Source: Anaerolineales bacterium
GTDB taxonomy: Bacteria; Chloroflexota; Anaerolineae; Anaerolineales; UBA6663
NCBI GenBank assembly: GCA_016789165.1
Contig: JAEURL010000535.1
Span: forward strand, 1-5,950
DNA: 5,950 nt
Direction: 5' to 3'
In this document: piece by piece, positions 5,045 to 5,950 of the stretch
How the letters are laid out: every line of letters begins with the position of its first letter
Numbering within the stretch: the stretch's first letter is position 1
Notes under the pieces: model-generated
What the model was told of the DNA's origin: nothing
What the model saw: the letters and a program-made list of their open reading frames with translations, nothing else
The model's database searches: none
Made by a program: the position numbers and the translations under genes

Positions 5045-5950
5045 TCAGGCGGGCTCGGACGGCGGGGCAGCGGGTTCGGCCGCCTGTTCGGCCTGCTGCG
5101 CCTGCGCCTCGGTCGGGGCGTCGGTGTCGGCGCCGTAACGGGCCAGGTCATACAGGCCGGCCAGGTCGGCCAGGGCCGCGCGCCGGTCCGGCCAGATCTC
5201 CGCCAGGCGGCCGACATAGGCCTGCGGCGTCTGGCCGGGGGCGCGGGCCAGCCCGGCCGCCTGGCCCTGCTCAAGCACGGCGCGAAAGGCCCGGCGGATG
5301 CGCGCCCGCGCCGCGGCCACGCCGGCCAGGTCCAGAAAGGGCGGCTCCGGGGCCGGCCGGGGCCGGAAACGCGCCGCCAGCGCGCGCAGCTGCTCGGCCA
5401 GCAGGCTGGTGGAGAACACGCTGTCCCGCACTTCCCCGTCGTCGGCGGGCTTGGGCACCCGCCAGCGGTGGACCACCAACCAGACGGCCAGGGCCAGCAG
5501 GCTGACCAGAATCAGAAGGTCCGCGGCCGTGACCGTGTTCAGCATGGCCGGCGAGAGCGTCTCGGCGGCGGAGCTGTCCGGCTGGAAGAGCGGCGCCGGG
5601 GTGGCGGCCGGCGTGGGGGTGGCAGCCGGCGCGCGAGTCAGCCAGGCCTCCCACAGCCGGAAGAGCGGCTCGACGATGAAGCCCATCACCAGGGCCAGCG
5701 CGATCAGGAGCGGCGTCGTCACCGCCTCCCACAGCGCCGAGAGCGGCCCGAAGCCGGGCGCGCTCAACTCGGCCAACGCCAGGCCGAGCGCCAGCAGGGC
5801 CAGGATCAGGCCGGCCACCGTGCCCAGCCACGGCCGGTTGAGGCCCAGGCCGCGGCTGTAGGCGGCGGCGATGCGGCGGCTGTGCTCGGCCCCGGCCAGC
5901 GCCAGGGCGGCCAGGCCGACGACGAAGAACAGCAGCGAGACCGCGAAGAC
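5045..5950 (-). CDS. DUF4129-containing membrane protein, 5' end cut off by the window edge
   Basis: The frame is open from the right edge to a TGA at 5045-5047, giving 301 visible residues; the true start lies outside. GTG 5818 could serve as a start only formally, because the 44 codons before it encode a further membrane segment (VFAVSLLFFVVGLAALAL). Membrane segments in fragment numbering lie at about 1-20, 45-63, 78-96 and 142-160. An Ala/Pro/Thr linker (about 106-120) with TPTP and ATPAP joins the third and fourth. The DUF4129 domain (PF13559) follows at about 216-274, with the typical IRRAFRAVLEQG, the PGQTPQAYVGRL segment and LYDLARYG near its end. The tail is a low-complexity Ala/Gln/Glu/Pro stretch. 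DUF4129 proteins usually sit with MoxR ATPase, DUF58 and transglutaminase-like genes and are presumed part of a membrane assembly or protein maturation system; those partners would be upstream, beyond the window. Function is unproven. Confidence 0.88.
   Translation of the reverse strand, partial: VFAVSLLFFVVGLAALALAGAEHSRRIAAAYSRGLGLNRPWLGTVAGLILALLALGLALAELSAPGFGPLSALWEAVTTPLLIALALVMGFIVEPLFRLWEAWLTRAPAATPTPAATPAPLFQPDSSAAETLSPAMLNTVTAADLLILVSLLALAVWLVVHRWRVPKPADDGEVRDSVFSTSLLAEQLRALAARFRPRPAPEPPFLDLAGVAAARARIRRAFRAVLEQGQAAGLARAPGQTPQAYVGRLAEIWPDRRAALADLAGLYDLARYGADTDAPTEAQAQQAEQAAEPAAPPSEPA

Noticed and set aside
5045..5818. GTG 5818 as the true start of the DUF4129 gene
   Set aside because: The frame continues open upstream to the edge and encodes a further hydrophobic segment, as expected for a longer multi-pass protein.

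Overview
This is a GC-rich bacterial window, with long antisense shadow frames typical of high-GC coding DNA. It holds six protein-coding genes, two of them cut by the window edges. I see no tRNA, rRNA, insertion sequence, phage gene or CRISPR array. The mix suggests a free-living bacterium of the Chloroflexota (Anaerolineae/Caldilineae type): a membrane-anchored Ig-like plus PD40 propeller protein, a DUF4129 protein with an Ala/Pro/Thr linker, a TIGR03943/permease pair and a stand-alone SET protein. That assignment rests on gene style, not on a marker gene, so it is tentative.

Layout. On the minus strand at the left, a metallo-beta-lactamase-fold hydrolase (366-1019) is followed after 21 bp by a CBS-pair protein (344 down to the left edge). 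They probably form a two-gene unit. A 214-bp intergenic region (1020-1233) separates the hydrolase from a divergent plus-strand SET-domain methyltransferase gene (1234-1791). This is the only plus-strand gene, and it ends in a good intrinsic terminator (1836-1865).

The rest is minus strand. A permease of the PF03773 (DUF318/YcgR) family (4018-4968), a TIGR03943/DUF1980 (YcgQ-like) membrane protein (3240-4004) and a membrane-anchored Ig-like plus six-bladed propeller protein (1869-3236) are spaced 13 and 3 bp apart, with no clear Shine-Dalgarno sequence before the second and third genes. They look like one translationally coupled operon. Upstream lies the 3' part of a DUF4129 membrane protein (5045 to the right edge), separated by 76 bp that contain a perfect 9-bp inverted repeat.

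How the genes may work together. The permease and its YcgQ-like partner are a recognised pair, thought to form a membrane transport complex and linked in comparative genomics to metal (zinc) homeostasis. Here the partner carries an unusual (Asp-His)5 cytoplasmic loop and the permease a small His-x-His loop, which fits a metal-handling role. The third gene suggests an extracytoplasmic sensing or binding subunit attached to this pair; it is the most interesting feature of the window. The SET protein, with an ARK-containing basic tail and only two lysines, is the second point of interest.
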